DNA of 64,000 nucleotides from Flectobacillus rivi (GTDB lineage Bacteria; Bacteroidota; Bacteroidia; Cytophagales; Spirosomataceae): the NCBI RefSeq assembly GCF_030056655.1, contig NZ_JASHIE010000002.1:1-64000 (forward strand). The letters are read 5' to 3'. The translations under genes were made by a program, and so were the position numbers. Below are positions 62,508 to 64,000 of the stretch, piece after piece. The notes below the pieces were generated by a model, which searched no databases, was not told the origin of the DNA, and saw only the letters and a list, made by a program, of their open reading frames with translations. Position 1 is the first letter of the stretch; each line of letters opens with the position of its first letter.

Positions 62508-63305
62508 ATGTCATTCGAACAAAAATCTGAAGGGCCTAAAAAACCTTTCAAATATTTTAATCATGCACCGAGACCCGACAATAAAGATATTGTTTTTGGA
62601 GTTCAATCGGTATTGGAGACACTGCGCTCAGGGAAAGAAATCGACAAGATTTTAGTACAAAGAGAATTAGGATCTATCGAAGTATTGGAGTTCGCTCGTC
62701 TTCGTGGTATTCCTGTTCAAAAAGTTCCTACTGAAAAATTAGACCGTGTTACTCGTAAAAACCACCAAGGTGTTATTGCTTTTGTTTCTGCAATCAATTA
62801 CGCTAAGTTGGATAACGTAGTAGCGGGTATCTACGAAAAAGGAGAAACACCACTTCTTCTAATTTTGGATAGAGTAACCGATGTTCGCAACTTTGGTGCG
62901 ATTGCTCGTACTGCCGAGTGTACAGGTGTTCATGCTATCGTGCTTCCTACAAAAGGAGCAGCACAAATCAATGCTGATGCCATGAAAACATCTTCGGGTG
63001 CCTTAAACTTTTTACCTGTTTGTCGTGAAGAAAGTTTAGCTCAAACAGTAAAATATCTTCAAGAATCAGGGATTCAAGTGGTAGGTTGCACCGAAAAAGT
63101 TTCTAAAAATCTATATGAAGTAGACATGACTATTCCTACAGCAATCATTATGGGTTCTGAAGAGGATGGTATTTCGGATGAATTATTAAAAGCAGCTGAT
63201 GAATTGGCCAGTATTCCAATGGCTGGTCGTGTAGGCTCGCTTAATGTTTCTGTAGCTAATGGTGTGGTATTGTACGAAGCAGTACGTCAGCGCCTTAGTT
63301 TGTAG
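62508..63305 (+). CDS. rlmB: 23S rRNA (guanosine-2'-O-)-methyltransferase RlmB
   Basis: A 265-residue SPOUT methyltransferase. An N-terminal substrate-binding domain (about 25-100, IVFGVQSVLETLRSGKEIDKI in part) is followed by the knotted catalytic domain. Its three motifs are LDRVTDVRNFGAIARTAE with the catalytic Arg, IIMGSEEDGIS, and IPMAGRVGSLNVSVANGVVL (quoted in part). The start MSFEQKSEG at 62508 is preferred to 62484. It probably methylates the guanosine equivalent to E. coli G2251. Confidence 0.92.
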   Translation: MSFEQKSEGPKKPFKYFNHAPRPDNKDIVFGVQSVLETLRSGKEIDKILVQRELGSIEVLEFARLRGIPVQKVPTEKLDRVTRKNHQGVIAFVSAINYAKLDNVVAGIYEKGETPLLLILDRVTDVRNFGAIARTAECTGVHAIVLPTKGAAQINADAMKTSSGALNFLPVCREESLAQTVKYLQESGIQVVGCTEKVSKNLYEVDMTIPTAIIMGSEEDGISDELLKAADELASIPMAGRVGSLNVSVANGVVLYEAVRQRLSL

Positions 63306-63315
63306 TATATCTATA

Positions 63316-63355
63316 GTTTGCAGAAACTAGCATAACATGGTTAGTTTCTGCAAAC
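63316..63355 (+). terminator. Terminator after rlmB
   Basis: A perfect 14-bp stem, 63316-63329 with 63342-63355, and a 12-nt loop followed by ATTTTC, ten bases after the stop. Confidence 0.75.
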
Positions 63356-63745
63356 ATTTTCTCCCTATCAACAAATCTTTCGGACCAGAATATATCTGTC
63401 TTATTCCTCTTCTTTTAGTTATTACTCTCTTTTTTTGATTTTATTCCTAATGTGCCGTTCACTCAATAATCGGAGTTATATTCCACATATTCAAGGAAGT
63501 ATTTATAATTTTGATTAGAAATCAGAATGCAAAGTTGAGTTTGTTCGTTTTTAGTAAAAGTCCATTTCCTAATTATCTGCTACTAATTTGACAAATTGCC
63601 TCTCATTGGTTAAAAATCGATTTTCACGCAGTTTTTTGCATACACTGTTATTCAAATAATAACATTTTAGTGCGCAATTCGTTTTAGAATTGAACACGTT
63701 TGGATTTAGAAATAATTAGTTACCATAAATAAGTTCGGAATATGA
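63356..63745. other. Gene-free stretch
   Basis: I see no gene, repeat or strong structure in these 390 bases between rlmB and the convergent SDR gene. Confidence 0.4.
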
Positions 63746-63774
63746 AAAGCTCAATACCAATGGTATTGGGCTTT
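63746..63774 (-). terminator. Terminator of the SDR gene
   Basis: A 13-bp stem with one G-T wobble, 63746-63758 with 63762-63774, 16 bases after the stop codon on the minus strand. Confidence 0.65.
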
Positions 63775-63789
63775 CTTGTTTGTAAGGCA

Positions 63790-64000
63790 CTATTGTCTTT
63801 TTATGACTGCAGGAGAAGCCTGTGCCGTAGGATATACCAAAATATCTGCCAAGACGACATGTGCTGGGCGCGTCACCGTAAAAGCAATAATATCCGCAAT
63901 GTCTTCTGCTACCAAAGGCTGGAATCCTTGATATACTGCATCAGATTTTTGAGCATCTCCTTTGAATCTCACCATTGAAAACTCTGTTTCGACTGCCCCT
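63790..64000 (-). CDS. Short-chain dehydrogenase/reductase, C-terminal fragment cut by the window edge
   Basis: A frame open to the window end, translating GAVETEFSMVRFKGD at its beginning and AEDIADIIAFTVTRPAHVVL before the stop. These are the substrate-loop and C-terminal helix of YdfG-like SDR oxidoreductases (the PGxVxTEFS segment and the RPxHVxIxDxxxxPTxQ segment). The Rossmann fold and the YxxxK motif are outside the window. The substrate is probably a hydroxy-amino acid or sugar; this cannot be told from the fragment. Confidence 0.88.
   Translation of the reverse strand, partial: GAVETEFSMVRFKGDAQKSDAVYQGFQPLVAEDIADIIAFTVTRPAHVVLADILVYPTAQASPAVIKRQ

Overview
The window is AT-rich chromosomal DNA from a Bacteroidota bacterium, most likely of the Cytophagales (a Spirosomaceae-type freshwater or soil organism is my guess; the genus cannot be fixed from sequence alone). 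The evidence is two SusC/SusD pairs, a one-polypeptide hybrid two-component sensor, a GWxTD lipoprotein, a DUF5916 protein, promoters of the TTTG-N19-21-TAnnTTTG type, and almost no Shine-Dalgarno sites.

Layout. 1-1.0 kb: tail of an IS3-type transposase and a decayed gene fragment. 1.0-2.0 kb: TetR regulator plus DUF1348 gene. 2.2-19 kb: a polysaccharide utilization locus (PUL) with a divergent hybrid sensor/AraC regulator, two susC-susD pairs, a GH88 unsaturated uronyl hydrolase and a GH16 lipoprotein; together they would bind, import and cut a uronic-acid-containing glycan. 19-26.6 kb: an accessory stretch with a membrane-anchored metallophosphoesterase, small membrane proteins, an LRR protein, a tandem pair of mosaic paralogues of unknown function and a macrodomain protein. 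26.6-35 kb: two tRNA-Glu genes, maltokinase, threonine-to-glycine genes (tdh, kbl) with a divergent Lrp regulator and a TRIC/UPF0126 channel, then glgB. 35.6-43.5 kb: M20 amidohydrolase behind a long structured leader, two unknown small genes, DUF1275 protein, pyrF, M16 protease and a glycosyltransferase. 43.7-63.3 kb: cell-wall and housekeeping genes (GH73 glucosaminidase, pyrB, pyrR, sugar isomerase-like protein, DUF5916 protein, rfbC, hemW, mtgA, a lipoprotein, an alkyltransferase-like protein with DUF3109, a LysM transglycosylase, two methyltransferases, GWxTD protein, rlmB). The window ends inside an SDR oxidoreductase gene.

The most unusual content lies between genes. At least seven intergenic elements of about 150-290 bp are bounded by imperfect or perfect inverted repeats and recur within the window as at least three families. 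One family sits between convergent gene pairs and carries a strong rho-independent-like hairpin at or near its centre. A second set of observations concerns long promoter-driven leaders with hairpins, notably about 515 nt ahead of the M20 amidohydrolase gene with an internal terminator-like hairpin, which is a candidate new cis-regulatory RNA or small RNA. No CRISPR array, complete prophage or recognised defence system was seen.
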